A stretch of DNA of 64,000 nucleotides from Pseudomonas sp. RIT623 (GTDB lineage Bacteria; Pseudomonadota; Gammaproteobacteria; Pseudomonadales; Pseudomonadaceae): contig NZ_SOZA01000023.1 in the NCBI RefSeq assembly GCF_004519305.1, forward strand, positions 1-64,000. The letters run 5' to 3'. The notes under the pieces are model-generated. The model was not told the origin of the DNA, searched no databases, and saw only the letters and a program-made list of their open reading frames with translations. Position 1 is the stretch's first letter; every line of letters starts with the position of its first letter. Below, piece by piece: positions 9,401 through 18,078 of this stretch. The translations under genes and the position numbers were made by a program.

Positions 9401-10315
9401 TATTGCATGAAGGGCGAGGCTGGCTGGCTCATCCAGTCCGAGTTGGGCAAGCGGGTAATCCAGGATGTGGTCGCGACCTGCTCGGCACTGAAGCAGAACA
9501 TGGGACGCGCCTGTCAGGCACTGGTCGAGGCCCGAGCGGGGCTGGAATCGTTGGATGCGGGAGCTTGCCTGGTCCAGGCGCCACCGCGTTCACCTGCGGT
9601 GTACTGGGGGCACGATTACAGCGTGCAGGGCCTTTGGGAAAGGTTGCACCCCTGCGCATTTCGGCGCAATGAGATGGTAGAACGTAACCAGAGCTTCAGC
9701 GAAACCTACTGGATCGTGGCAGATGACTCGCATTCAGCGAAGGAGTTGGCTGAGCTACAGGCGGGATGCCGTGATCCGGAAAGAGAAAGATCCGACGATG
9801 CTACCCTACCTGGCACCATCACCATGGCAAGCAGCAGCGAAGCCGAACCGGCGGCACCTGCACCTGCACCTGCACCTGCACCTGCACCTGCGCCTGCGCC
9901 TGCGCCTGCGCCTGCGCCTCGCTATCAGATCGAGGCCAGCGACATCTGCAAGGACACGACCATCTACATGCAGATCTACGGACCTGAAATGCGCGATGAG
10001 GTACGCGCATTCAGGCCATGGTGGCATGGCAAGTGGAAAGCCAGTGTGCCCCCCATCGAGGACGTGACCGCCACTGCCTACCGCGCCGCCCGGCCCGCGC
10101 CGGCGCAGGTCCAGACCACGACCGTGCGTTACCACGATTCGCAAGGGGCCGCCTGCGCGGACGCCATCGTCAAGCGGGTGAACCAGGAATCAGGCGTCAG
10201 CTGGCGCCTGGAGCCACTTTCCAGCGCCTTCAAAGGTTCCAAAGGCGTGATCGAGGTCTGGTTCGGCAAGCATGACGAAGTGGCGCGGGACCTGCCGGCA
10301 GAACCGCAAGAATAA
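6419..10315 (+). CDS. Patatin-like phospholipase with large membrane insertion
   Basis: A 1298-aa protein. The patatin oxyanion motif GGGIR is at 59-63 and the nucleophile elbow STVSGGSYVG puts the probable catalytic serine at 91. The catalytic Asp motif DGGH is at 702 (TDGGHFENTG). Between them lie roughly 500 residues with about eight membrane helices (approximately 162-482), so the hydrolase domain is split by a membrane module. A further TM helix is near 917-938. Then come a soluble region, an Ala-Pro repeat (1146-1167) and a C-terminal domain of about 130 residues ending with a beta-rich LytR-C-like pattern. The family role is ester or phospholipid hydrolysis. The start at 6419 follows AAGGAG. 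Physiological role unknown. Confidence 0.8.
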   Translation: MNDSVPPPANPTPPANPSPPNHCADLIKIRRTKLDQDGACIADKLRGNGADVWGLALSGGGIRSATFSLGLLRGLAKRKLLNRFDVLSTVSGGSYVGSMLGRLYDRTRQQPSQHSGTAAADRVQEAVAQADRRWFGWWMRTNGRYLAPAGFVDRLFAITLYLRNLLALHFEFGLLAVLLGGVLAAFDLLVWGTLSELGTRAATPALFDGLSLLRPWLPTAWLILVLVIPVALHLVFTYWDSQWIQRRLGCYCAAKVAGAGVLLAAAWQLGQTLRHFDPGPGTEGLDILLPTLAGVVVVLSFTSLSHCCLALKALLEKNEQRLGSGKPEMDAMAELRNRLTLYLMYCLRFSLLVLVLGIAERLAWLLAFQTRSFETVDLGITLAVVSAVAQALMLNLRTAKGQQQDGKAPSRLLPLVLQLVGYLLTAALLVWWLSLVLKIIFTPVFPELIRSDGSSPDLIAPQFAAGWLALLYLCMPPALYVAATGTNLGFLNLSSLHTFYKARLVRSYLGAANDWRFSEERSVSALDPIDPHDQTTSKIRNVGRVAPNDDVALADYAPHEAGGPVHIINTCVNQTADPKGRLFNRDRKGLLLSVRAGGGSRLSQEGWRQEFTGIGRLSLGAWMAISGAAAAPGLGYRTQRGLAALLTFAGVRLGYWLTQHERGGAEIAGSIIGRRFAKSNALLSELSATFDAGPKDNWFITDGGHFENTGVYPLLLERARVIVLADCGADPGFSFEDVENLVRKARIDMGVSITFRRPHDAAFWGSSIPRELMDKWRECRKYFGTLQDLAKDDNETCLALATIDYPDDTSPRPAILILVKPNICRSVPMDVANYKRQNPVFPQETTGDQFFSESQWESYFALGSDLGKHLSSELFTLLKLHLKLLFDLDPSKITSHPSVPGKSLADQASRSIWGRQVGTVGATVGAGVVLSLAVAGWQAYDGYRASLNARLAGERQALQEISRLWGQLPRGEQHADSASTANRLAVELLRNADAYCMKGEAGWLIQSELGKRVIQDVVATCSALKQNMGRACQALVEARAGLESLDAGACLVQAPPRSPAVYWGHDYSVQGLWERLHPCAFRRNEMVERNQSFSETYWIVADDSHSAKELAELQAGCRDPERERSDDATLPGTITMASSSEAEPAAPAPAPAPAPAPAPAPAPAPAPRYQIEASDICKDTTIYMQIYGPEMRDEVRAFRPWWHGKWKASVPPIEDVTATAYRAARPAPAQVQTTTVRYHDSQGAACADAIVKRVNQESGVSWRLEPLSSAFKGSKGVIEVWFGKHDEVARDLPAEPQE
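9854..9919 (+). repeat. 11-copy hexanucleotide repeat encoding (Ala-Pro)11
   Basis: Six copies of GCACCT followed by five of GCGCCT, in frame in the patatin-like gene. They encode an Ala-Pro linker between the central soluble region and the C-terminal domain. Copy number could vary by slippage without breaking the frame. Confidence 0.95.
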
Positions 10316-10357
10316 TGACCGCCGGGAAGGTGAAGGAACTTTCATGTTGGCCAAAGC

Positions 10358-10434
10358 CCCCGGTCAGCCGGGGCGCAAGCAGGGCAAGCCACCGTCCCCC
10401 AGGGCGGCTTGCCTTGAGCCGGCGCACCGGCTTG
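10358..10434. terminator. Cluster of GC-rich hairpins after the patatin-like gene
   Basis: CCCCGG-TCAG-CCGGGG (10358-10373) is followed by a GGCAAGCC/GGCTTGCC pair and then AGCCGG-CGCA-CCGGCT. There is no T-run. The set probably protects or terminates the upstream mRNA and has a REP-like look. Confidence 0.4.
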
Positions 10435-10504
10435 CGTAGCATCGCCGCCCCGAACAACGCCCGTGCCTCTTCTGGAGCGGGCAGGCGCGACCTCACGAGC
10501 CCCC

Positions 10505-12397
10505 ATGCCCCAACCCATCCCCCTCAAGGACCACGAAACGGAAAAGCACCTGGTCAACCGCCGGCTACTGGCCTGCGCCATCCTGGTGATCTCCCTGTGC
10601 GCGGTGCTGGTGGGGCGTCTCTATGTGCTGCAGGTGCTGCAACACGACCAGCAAAGCGCGGTGTCGGAAAACAACCGCGTGCACGTGCTGCCTATCCCGC
10701 CCGAACGCGGGCTGATCTACGACCGCAACGGCGTGGTGCTGGCCGACAACAAGCCCAGTTTCAACCTCACCATGACCCGCGAACGCGCCGGCGACTCGGC
10801 CAAGGTGCTGGACAGTCTGAGACAGGTTCTCGGCTTGTCCGAGGACGATCGTCAGCAGTTCGACAAAGACTTGCGCCGAGGCCGCAAGCCCTTCGAACCA
10901 GTCACCCTGCTGGTGGGCCTGAGCGAGGAGCAGATCGCCCTGATCGCGGTCAACCAGTTCCGCCTGCCTGGGTTGGAGGTCGAGCCGCAGTTCATCCGTG
11001 AATACCCGCTGGCCGAGCATTTCGCCCACTCGGTGGGTTACGTTGGGCGCATCAACGAGAAAGAAGCCAAGACCCTCGACAGCACTGAATATCGGGGCAC
11101 CCAGTCGGTCGGCAAGACCGGCATCGAACGTTTCTACGAACAACAGTTGCATGGCCAGGTGGGCTACGAGGAGGTCGAGACCAACGCCCAGGGCCGGGTG
11201 ATGCGCGTGCTGCGCCATCACGCCCCAGTGCCGGGCAAGGATATCGTGCTGAGCCTCGACGCCCACTTGCAACAGGCCGCCGAAAAGGCCCTGGGCGAGC
11301 GCCGTGGCGCGGTGGTGGTGCTAGACCCGGCCAACGGCGACGTACTGGCGATGGTCAGCAACCCCAGCTTCGACCCCAACCTGTTCGTCAAGGGCATCAG
11401 CTACAAACAATACGCGGCGTTACGCGACTCCATCGACCGACCGCTGTTCAACCGCGTGCTGCGCGGCCTGTACGCGCCGGGTTCGACGGTCAAGCCGGAG
11501 GTGGCCATCGCCGGCCTGGACAGCGGCGTGATCACCCCCGGCAGCCGGGTGTTCGACCCCGGCTACTACGAGCTGCCCAACTACGACCACAAGTACCGCA
11601 ACTGGAACCGCAGCGGCGATGGCTGGGTCGACCTGTACAGCGCGATCATGCGCTCCAACGACACCTACTTCTACGACCTGGCGCACAAGCTGGGCATCGA
11701 CCGCCTGCACGACTACATGGCCGAGTTCGGCCTGGGCCAGAAAGTGTCGTTGGACATGTTCGAGGAAGCCCCCGGGTTGATGCCGTCCCAGGCCTGGAAG
11801 CGCGCCACCCGGCGCCAGGCCTGGTTCCCCGGCGAGACGCTGATCCTCGGCATCGGCCAGGGCTACATGCAGGTCACCCCACTGCAACTGGCCCAAGCCA
11901 CCAGCCTGCTGGCCAGCAAGGGCGCCTGGCACCGTCCGCACCTGGCCATGACCGTCGGCGGCGCCAAGCCGGTCGACCCCAACCCGATGCCGGACATCGT
12001 GCTGCACGACAGGCACGCCTGGGACCAGGTCAGCCAGGGCATGCAGATGGTCATGCACGACCCGCGCGGCATCGCCCGCGCCGCCGCCGCCGGCGCCCAG
12101 TACCGCATCGCCGGCAAGAGCGGCACGGCGCAGGTGGTGGCCATCAAGCAGGGCGAGCGCTACAACCGCGACAAGACCCTCGAGCGGCATCGCGATAACG
12201 CCCTGTTCGTCGGTTTCGCCCCGGCCGAGCATCCGGCGCTGGTGGTGGCGGTGATGATCGAGAACGGCGAGGCCGGTGGCCGGGTGGCCGGGCCGGTGGT
12301 GCGCGAGGTGATGGATGCCTACCTGCTGGATGAGCAAGGGCGCCTGAAAGCGCAGTATGCCGGTGCGGCGCAGGCCCATGCCGTGCCGCACACCTAA
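10505..12397 (+). CDS. mrdA: Penicillin-binding protein 2 (peptidoglycan transpeptidase)
   Basis: A 630-aa inner-membrane class B PBP that cross-links peptidoglycan during cell elongation. The start at 10505 precedes the expected N-terminal anchor (residues 17-38, then GRLYVLQVLQ). The dimerisation/pedestal domain follows, then the transpeptidase domain with all three active-site motifs: S327-T-V-K330, S384-N-D, and K538-S-G-T541. Length matches PBP2. It is not next to rodA, rlpA or mltB, unlike the usual rod-operon copy, so it is probably a second PBP2 like the mrdA-I/mrdA-II pair known in P. putida. An AT-rich hairpin with a T-run follows the stop. Confidence 0.93.
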   Translation: MPQPIPLKDHETEKHLVNRRLLACAILVISLCAVLVGRLYVLQVLQHDQQSAVSENNRVHVLPIPPERGLIYDRNGVVLADNKPSFNLTMTRERAGDSAKVLDSLRQVLGLSEDDRQQFDKDLRRGRKPFEPVTLLVGLSEEQIALIAVNQFRLPGLEVEPQFIREYPLAEHFAHSVGYVGRINEKEAKTLDSTEYRGTQSVGKTGIERFYEQQLHGQVGYEEVETNAQGRVMRVLRHHAPVPGKDIVLSLDAHLQQAAEKALGERRGAVVVLDPANGDVLAMVSNPSFDPNLFVKGISYKQYAALRDSIDRPLFNRVLRGLYAPGSTVKPEVAIAGLDSGVITPGSRVFDPGYYELPNYDHKYRNWNRSGDGWVDLYSAIMRSNDTYFYDLAHKLGIDRLHDYMAEFGLGQKVSLDMFEEAPGLMPSQAWKRATRRQAWFPGETLILGIGQGYMQVTPLQLAQATSLLASKGAWHRPHLAMTVGGAKPVDPNPMPDIVLHDRHAWDQVSQGMQMVMHDPRGIARAAAAGAQYRIAGKSGTAQVVAIKQGERYNRDKTLERHRDNALFVGFAPAEHPALVVAVMIENGEAGGRVAGPVVREVMDAYLLDEQGRLKAQYAGAAQAHAVPHT

Positions 12398-12408
12398 ATC
12401 AAAACATA

Positions 12409-12435
12409 TAAGAATATAAATTCTTATTCTTTTTT
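12409..12435 (+). terminator. AT-rich hairpin followed by T-run after mrdA
   Basis: TAAGAAT and ATTCTTA pair around ATAA, and the second arm leads into TTCTTTTTT. The stem is weak (A-T only) but the T-run and the position 12 bases after the stop suit a terminator for mrdA. Confidence 0.5.
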
Positions 12436-12493
12436 ATCGATCAACAAACCCTCTATAACGTCTGCAACTGTACAGCCGCCAACACCCGGTCAA

Positions 12494-12521
12494 CTGTTCG
12501 CAGCGCAACACTTGTTCAACA
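12494..12521. promoter_or_regulatory. Candidate SfnR upstream activator sites before sfnE
   Basis: CTGTTCG (12494-12500) and the palindrome TGTT-C-AACA (12513-12521) lie about 75-100 bases upstream of the sigma-54 promoter. That is a normal distance for an enhancer-binding activator. Similar TGTTC words recur before the TonB gene. The binding protein is inferred, not shown. Confidence 0.35.
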
Positions 12522-12594
12522 GGCAACGCCCACCCGGCTACAGCGGTCGCCAGCCGAAGACCGCAACCTTTTGATCCATAAAGCAATAACAACC

Positions 12595-12610
12595 CGGCAC
12601 GACGATTGCT
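12595..12610 (+). promoter_or_regulatory. Sigma-54 promoter of sfnECR
   Basis: CGGCAC-GACGA-TTGCT matches the -24/-12 consensus TGGCAC-N5-TTGCA with GG and GC exactly 10 bases apart. It ends 42 bases before the sfnE start. The operon itself encodes a sigma-54 activator (SfnR). Confidence 0.75.
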
Positions 12611-12652
12611 CAAGCAAAGTCCCCCGCTCACCAAGAACCGGAGACCTGCCCC

Positions 12653-12922
12653 ATGAGCACCCCGTTGAACGTCGTCGCCCTGTCCGGCGGCACTGCCCGC
12701 CCATCGCGCACCCTGGCCCACACCGAAGCTTTCCTCGCCGAGTTGGGCCAGCACCTGCACATCAAGCCGCAGCTGATCGAACTGGGCGATATCGCCCGAG
12801 CGCTGGGTGCCGCGCTGTGGCGTGGCGAGCTGCCCGATACCGTGGAGCAGCAACTGCGCCTGGCCGCCGAACGCGCCGTGCCGTTTTTCGCCGCCCACCA
12901 TGCGCTGCGCAAGAGCGCCTGA
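12653..12922 (+). CDS. sfnE: Shortened NAD(P)H:FMN reductase (SfnE/MsuE-like), probably non-functional
   Basis: The first ~70 residues match the N-terminal half of the MsuE/SfnE flavin reductases as I recall them (NVVALSGGTARPSRTL is the phosphate-binding loop; LGAALWRGELP follows). The frame stops after 89 residues against about 180-190 in the family. The last ~17 residues (RAVPFFAAHHALRKSA) do not look like the expected central segment; they may be the original C-terminal end joined by an internal in-frame deletion. The full enzyme would supply FMNH2 to the monooxygenases encoded here. GGAG lies 9 bases before the ATG, and sfnC follows after 9 bases. Calling it a remnant is an inference from length. 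Confidence 0.7.
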   Translation: MSTPLNVVALSGGTARPSRTLAHTEAFLAELGQHLHIKPQLIELGDIARALGAALWRGELPDTVEQQLRLAAERAVPFFAAHHALRKSA

Positions 12923-12931
12923 GGAGCGATC

Positions 12932-14119
12932 ATGAACGCACCTGTGACCGCAACCCGACGCCCGCCACTGGTCGTTGCCCGTGAACTGGCCGGGCAGTTC
13001 GCCGCCAGCGCCGTGGAACGCGACGAACGCGGCGGCACCCCCAAGGCCGAGCGCGACGCCTTGCGCGCCAGCGGCCTGCTGTCGTTGGCCATTCCCCAGG
13101 CCCAGGGTGGCCAGGGCGCCAGCTGGCGCGACACCTTCGAAGTGGTGCGTACCTTCGCCCGCGTCGACAGCTCCATCGCCCATGTGTTCGGCTTTCACCA
13201 CCTGATGCTGGCCACCGTGCGCCTGTTCTCCCGCCCCGAACAGTGGCAACCCTGGTTCGAGCAGACTGCCCGCAAGCAATGGTTCTGGGGCAACGCCCTC
13301 AACCCGCTGGACACCCGCACCCTGGTCAAGCATTTCGACGGCTGGTGCGAGTTCTCCGGCAAGAAAAGCTTCTGCTCCGGCGCCAGCGATTCGGAAATGC
13401 TGATCGCCTCGGCGGTGGACGAGCGCGCCGGCGGCAAGCTGCTGATCGCCGCCATCCCCAGCGGACGCACCGGCATCACCCTGCACGACGACTGGCGCAA
13501 CATCGGCCAGCGCCAGACCGACAGCGGCAGCGCCAGCTTCGAACGGGTCCGGGTCGAACACGACGAGTTGCTGCTCGACCCTGGTCCGCTGAGCACGCCA
13601 TTCGCCGCCCTGCGCCCACTGATCGCCCAGTTGCACTTCGCCAACCTGTTCCTCGGCATCGCCGAGGGCGCCTTCGACGAAGCCCGCCAATATACGCTCA
13701 AGGAAAGCCGGCCGTGGTTCCGCTCCAACGCCGCCAGCAGCGCCGAGGACCCTTATGTGCTGCGCCACTATGGCGAGTTCTGGGTCGGCCTGGAGAGCGT
13801 GCGCCTGTTGCTCGAGCGCGCCCTCGAGCAACTGGACGCCGCCTGGGCCCATGAGCATGCCCTGGGTGCCGAGGCCCGCGGCGACCTGGCCCTGGCCATC
13901 GGCGCCGCCAAGGTCGCGGCCACCCGTCACGGCCTGGATATCTGCAACCGCCTGTTCGAGGTGACCGGCGCCCGCGCCACCCATGCTTCGCTGCGCTTCG
14001 ATCGCCACTGGCGCAACCTGAGGACGCAAACCCTGCACGACCCGGTGGACTACCGCATCCACGAGCTCGGTGAATGGGCCCTCGGCGGCAAGCGCCCCGT
14101 CCCCTCTTTCTATTCCTAA
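12932..14119 (+). CDS. sfnC: SfnC, DszC/acyl-CoA dehydrogenase-like flavin monooxygenase
   Basis: A 395-aa soluble flavoenzyme of the acyl-CoA dehydrogenase fold, in the DszC/SfnB branch that uses reduced flavin to oxidise organic sulfur compounds. Visible family features are the helical N-terminus, the FGFHHLMLATVRLF and GKKSFCSGASDSEMLIASA segments (flavin-binding middle beta domain), and the C-terminal RFDRHWRNLRTQTLHDPVDYR motif typical of DszC-like proteins. The ATG at 12932 has GAGGAGCG just upstream, and sfnR starts 9 bases after the stop. The sfnECR order identifies it. In P. putida this operon is linked to use of dimethyl sulfone-type sulfur sources. The exact substrate is not known. 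Confidence 0.85.
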   Translation: MNAPVTATRRPPLVVARELAGQFAASAVERDERGGTPKAERDALRASGLLSLAIPQAQGGQGASWRDTFEVVRTFARVDSSIAHVFGFHHLMLATVRLFSRPEQWQPWFEQTARKQWFWGNALNPLDTRTLVKHFDGWCEFSGKKSFCSGASDSEMLIASAVDERAGGKLLIAAIPSGRTGITLHDDWRNIGQRQTDSGSASFERVRVEHDELLLDPGPLSTPFAALRPLIAQLHFANLFLGIAEGAFDEARQYTLKESRPWFRSNAASSAEDPYVLRHYGEFWVGLESVRLLLERALEQLDAAWAHEHALGAEARGDLALAIGAAKVAATRHGLDICNRLFEVTGARATHASLRFDRHWRNLRTQTLHDPVDYRIHELGEWALGGKRPVPSFYS

Positions 14120-14128
14120 GGACTGCCC

Positions 14129-15232
<1,104 letters not shown>

Positions 15233-15259
15233 ATCCGTGCCTGCGCAGCCCGGCGGTAA

Positions 15260-16642
15260 TCAGCCCGCCAGGCGCCGGAACACCAGCCCCGAGGCCCCGC
15301 ACAGCAACGCACACAGCAGCATCACCGTGGTGATGTCGCCCACCGAGGTTTCACCGCGCCCGTCCAGGCCGGCGAGGACACTGAGCAGCACCCCCGCCAG
15401 GCTTACCGCCATGGCCATGGTCAACTGCACCGACATGGCCGACAACGAACTGGCCGCCGCCGAGCGCTCGCCGGGCACGTCCTGGTAGCTGGCAGCGCCC
15501 AAGGTGGAAAACTGCAACGAACGCACCAGCCCCGCGCCGAACAGCACCAGCGCCATCAGCCAGGGCGCGGTGTCCTGGTCGAAGGCCGCGCAGGCGGCGA
15601 TCCCCAGGCCGCTCAACAGCGCGTTGCAGCTCAGCACCCGGCGATAGCCGTAACGGCGCACCAGTGGCACCGCCAACAGTTTCATCAGCAACGCGCCGAC
15701 ACCGCCGCTGACCACCAGCCAGCCGGCCGCCAGCGGGCTCATGCCCAGGCAATTCTGCAGCAACAGCACCAGCAGGAAGGGCTGCGCGGCGGACCCCAGG
15801 CGAAACAACCCGCCACCGGCCTGGGCCACGCCAAAGCTGCGCAGGCGCAACAGCGTCAGGTCGAGCAACGGCGCGGGATGGCCGCGGGCATGCAGCAGGT
15901 AGCCCAGCGCACAGGCCACGCCGCCGGCCACCAGCGCCAGCGCCCAGGGCCAAGGCAGTTGGCCCAGGCCCAACGATTCCAGGCCGAACACCAGCAGCGC
16001 CAGGGCGCCGCCGCTGAGCAACAGGCCACGCAGGTCCAATGGCGGTACTGGGCGTGCCGGGTAGTCCGGCACATGGCGCAGGATCAGCCAGCTGCCCAGC
16101 AGGCAGATCGGCAGGTTGATCAGGAAGATCCAGTGCCATGACAACACCGTCACCAGCAGCCCGCCCAGCAAGGGCCCGACCAAGGGCCCGAGCAGCGCCG
16201 GCAAGGCCAGCCAGGACATGGCCTGCAGCAGTTGCTGTCGGCTCGACCAGCGCAGGATGATCACCTGGCCCACCGGGGTCATCAGCGCCCCCGCCGCCCC
16301 TTGCAGCATGCGCCCCAGGCACAGTTGCCAGAGCGATCCGGCCAGGGCGCAGGCCAGCGACGCCAGGGTGAACAGTGCCATGGCCACGAGCATCACCCGA
16401 CGTGGCCGAAAACGCTCGGCGGCCCAGCCACTGAGCGGCACGCACAACGCCAGGGCGAGCATGTACAGCGACACTACCAGGTTCATGCGCAGCCCGGGCT
16501 CGCCGAAATCGCGGGCCATCTGCGGCAAGGCGGTCAATACCGCCGTGCCGTCGACCAGCTCCATGAACAATGCCGCGCCGACGATCACCGGCACCTTGGG
16601 GCTTTGCGCCTGGCCGGCGAAGGGCGCCGACTGGGCGGTCAA
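15260..16642 (-). CDS. 14-TM MFS exporter (EmrB/QacA, DHA2 family)
   Basis: A 460-aa inner-membrane drug:H+ antiporter-type protein with about 14 hydrophobic helices. Motif C is visible (GPLVGPLLGGLL) and motif-A-like RFRPRRVML follows helix 2. The TTG at 16642 overlaps the TGA of the preceding flavoenzyme (TTGA), implying translational coupling. An open frame extends further upstream, but it would run through the neighbour's coding sequence and its extra residues look like shadow translation. Because it is tied to the sulfur operon, export of a desulfurised by-product is a reasonable guess. The substrate is unknown. Confidence 0.85.
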   Translation of the reverse strand: MTAQSAPFAGQAQSPKVPVIVGAALFMELVDGTAVLTALPQMARDFGEPGLRMNLVVSLYMLALALCVPLSGWAAERFRPRRVMLVAMALFTLASLACALAGSLWQLCLGRMLQGAAGALMTPVGQVIILRWSSRQQLLQAMSWLALPALLGPLVGPLLGGLLVTVLSWHWIFLINLPICLLGSWLILRHVPDYPARPVPPLDLRGLLLSGGALALLVFGLESLGLGQLPWPWALALVAGGVACALGYLLHARGHPAPLLDLTLLRLRSFGVAQAGGGLFRLGSAAQPFLLVLLLQNCLGMSPLAAGWLVVSGGVGALLMKLLAVPLVRRYGYRRVLSCNALLSGLGIAACAAFDQDTAPWLMALVLFGAGLVRSLQFSTLGAASYQDVPGERSAAASSLSAMSVQLTMAMAVSLAGVLLSVLAGLDGRGETSVGDITTVMLLCALLCGASGLVFRRLAG

Positions 16643-17850
16643 AACAGCCCCGAGACAGGTGGTCGGATGCCCTTGAGTTGCCAGGCACCGACTACCGCCG
16701 CCTTCCACTGGCGCGGGTTGTGATTGGCCACGGTACGGGCGTTGCGCCAATGGCGATCGAGGTTGTGCTGGCGGCCGGTGGTGGAGGCGCCACCGACCTC
16801 GAACAAGGTCTCGGCGGCCTTGAGCGCCAACTCGGCGACCAGGTACTGCGCCTGGGCCACTTCGATGGCGGCCTGCTCCACCGCAGGTTCGGCCAATTGC
16901 GCGGCCCAGGCCCGGTCGATACTGGCCGCGGCCTTGAGCACCAGCGCCTCGGCGCCATAGGCACGGGCGGCAATATCGCCCACCGCCAGCGCCACGTACG
17001 GGTCATCCACCGAGCGACTGGCCGTGCTGTGCTTGATGGGCCGGGCATGTTCGCGGGCGAATCGCGTGGCGTCGTCCAGCGCATTGCGGGCGATACCGGC
17101 CAGCACGGTGGCGAGGAACAGTTGCAGGAATGGCGTGACAAGGGTGCGCTTGCCCTCCTCCACGGTGCGCGTGCGAATCTCGCTGGCCTCGACCCGCACA
17201 TCACGCAAGTGGGTGGTGCCACTGGCGGTAAGGCGCTGGCCCATGGCATCGAAGTCGTCGACCAGCTCCAGGCCTTCGCGATCACGCGGCAGCACGAACG
17301 ACACCGGCTGCTCGTCCTCGTCCAGGGCCACGGCACTGACATAGTCGGCAAACAGCGCGCCGGTACTGTAGAACTTGCTGCCGTTGGCGCGATAGTGCCG
17401 GCCTTCGCGCACCAGGCGCGCAGCGATGACACCGTTGGCACCGCCCAGCTCCCAGCCGGCGTTGCCGATCACCACGCCGTCGAGGTAACGCGCGAACCAG
17501 CGCTCGCGTTCCTGTTCGGCGCCCTCGTCCTGCGCCACCAGCAGCCCTTCGACGAAAGCGAAACCCGGGCGCAGGGCCTGGGCGATATTGGAATCGACCG
17601 CGGCAATCTGCAGCAGCAGCTCGATCACATCGCTGACACTGCCGCCAGGGCCGCCGTACCGCTTGGGAATGCGCACGGTGTAAAGCCCGGCGGCGGCGAG
17701 TCGGGCGATGGCTTCGTGAGGCAGCTGGCGTTCACGTTCGCGCTGGGCGGCGCCCGCGCCGATGTCGGGCAGCAATGCCACGATGCGCGCCTTGAGCGCA
17801 TTGATGTCGGGGGCTGGCGGTTGGCTGGAGAAACGTTGGAAGGTGGTCAT
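16639..17850 (-). CDS. SfnB-family acyl-CoA dehydrogenase-like monooxygenase (copy 2)
   Basis: A 403-aa flavoenzyme of the DszC/SfnB type. Family marks are YGGPGGSVSDVIELL, the AQALRPGFAFVEGLL active-site helix, GSKFYSTGALFADYVS in the beta domain, and HNLDRHWRNARTVANHNPRQWK near the C-terminus. The ATG at 17850 is preceded by GGACAG. It is clearly a paralogue of the gene ending at 24423 and of sfnC. Likely reaction: FMNH2-dependent oxygenation in organosulfur breakdown. A 228-base gap carrying a REP element separates it from the ABC ATPase gene, so it may have its own promoter. The MFS gene follows with a 4-base overlap. Confidence 0.8.
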   Translation of the reverse strand: MTTFQRFSSQPPAPDINALKARIVALLPDIGAGAAQRERERQLPHEAIARLAAAGLYTVRIPKRYGGPGGSVSDVIELLLQIAAVDSNIAQALRPGFAFVEGLLVAQDEGAEQERERWFARYLDGVVIGNAGWELGGANGVIAARLVREGRHYRANGSKFYSTGALFADYVSAVALDEDEQPVSFVLPRDREGLELVDDFDAMGQRLTASGTTHLRDVRVEASEIRTRTVEEGKRTLVTPFLQLFLATVLAGIARNALDDATRFAREHARPIKHSTASRSVDDPYVALAVGDIAARAYGAEALVLKAAASIDRAWAAQLAEPAVEQAAIEVAQAQYLVAELALKAAETLFEVGGASTTGRQHNLDRHWRNARTVANHNPRQWKAAVVGAWQLKGIRPPVSGLF

Positions 17851-17962
17851 GTTCTGTCCATTGGCTGGAGTTGGTGAAAGCGCTGAGGCTGGTAGAGAGG
17901 GCGGGCCGGTCGGAAAGAGGCGCCCAGCGGCCCCAGATTCCGAGCCACCCTCGAAATTGCAG

Positions 17963-18007
17963 GGGGCTGCTGCGCAGCCCTTTCGCGACGCAAGGCCGCT
18001 CCTACAG
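17963..18007. repeat. REP element
   Basis: The hairpin GGGCTGC-TGC-GCAGCCC (17964-17980) is followed by TTTCGCG and GGCCGCTCCTACA. This is the common Pseudomonas REP layout, and a near-identical copy lies at 21775-21819. Confidence 0.85.
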
Positions 18008-18078
18008 CGGGACTGCTCCCTGTGCGCCAACGCAGCCCAAAGGGCTGGGCAATCTCCCACAGGGATCGCGCTTGGTGG

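Noticed and set aside
18015..18030. Sigma-54-like site on the minus strand (TGGCGC-N5-GAGCA) before the second SfnB-like gene
   Set aside because: Spacing is right but both boxes deviate. It lies in the tail of a REP element and is about 165 bases from the start codon.
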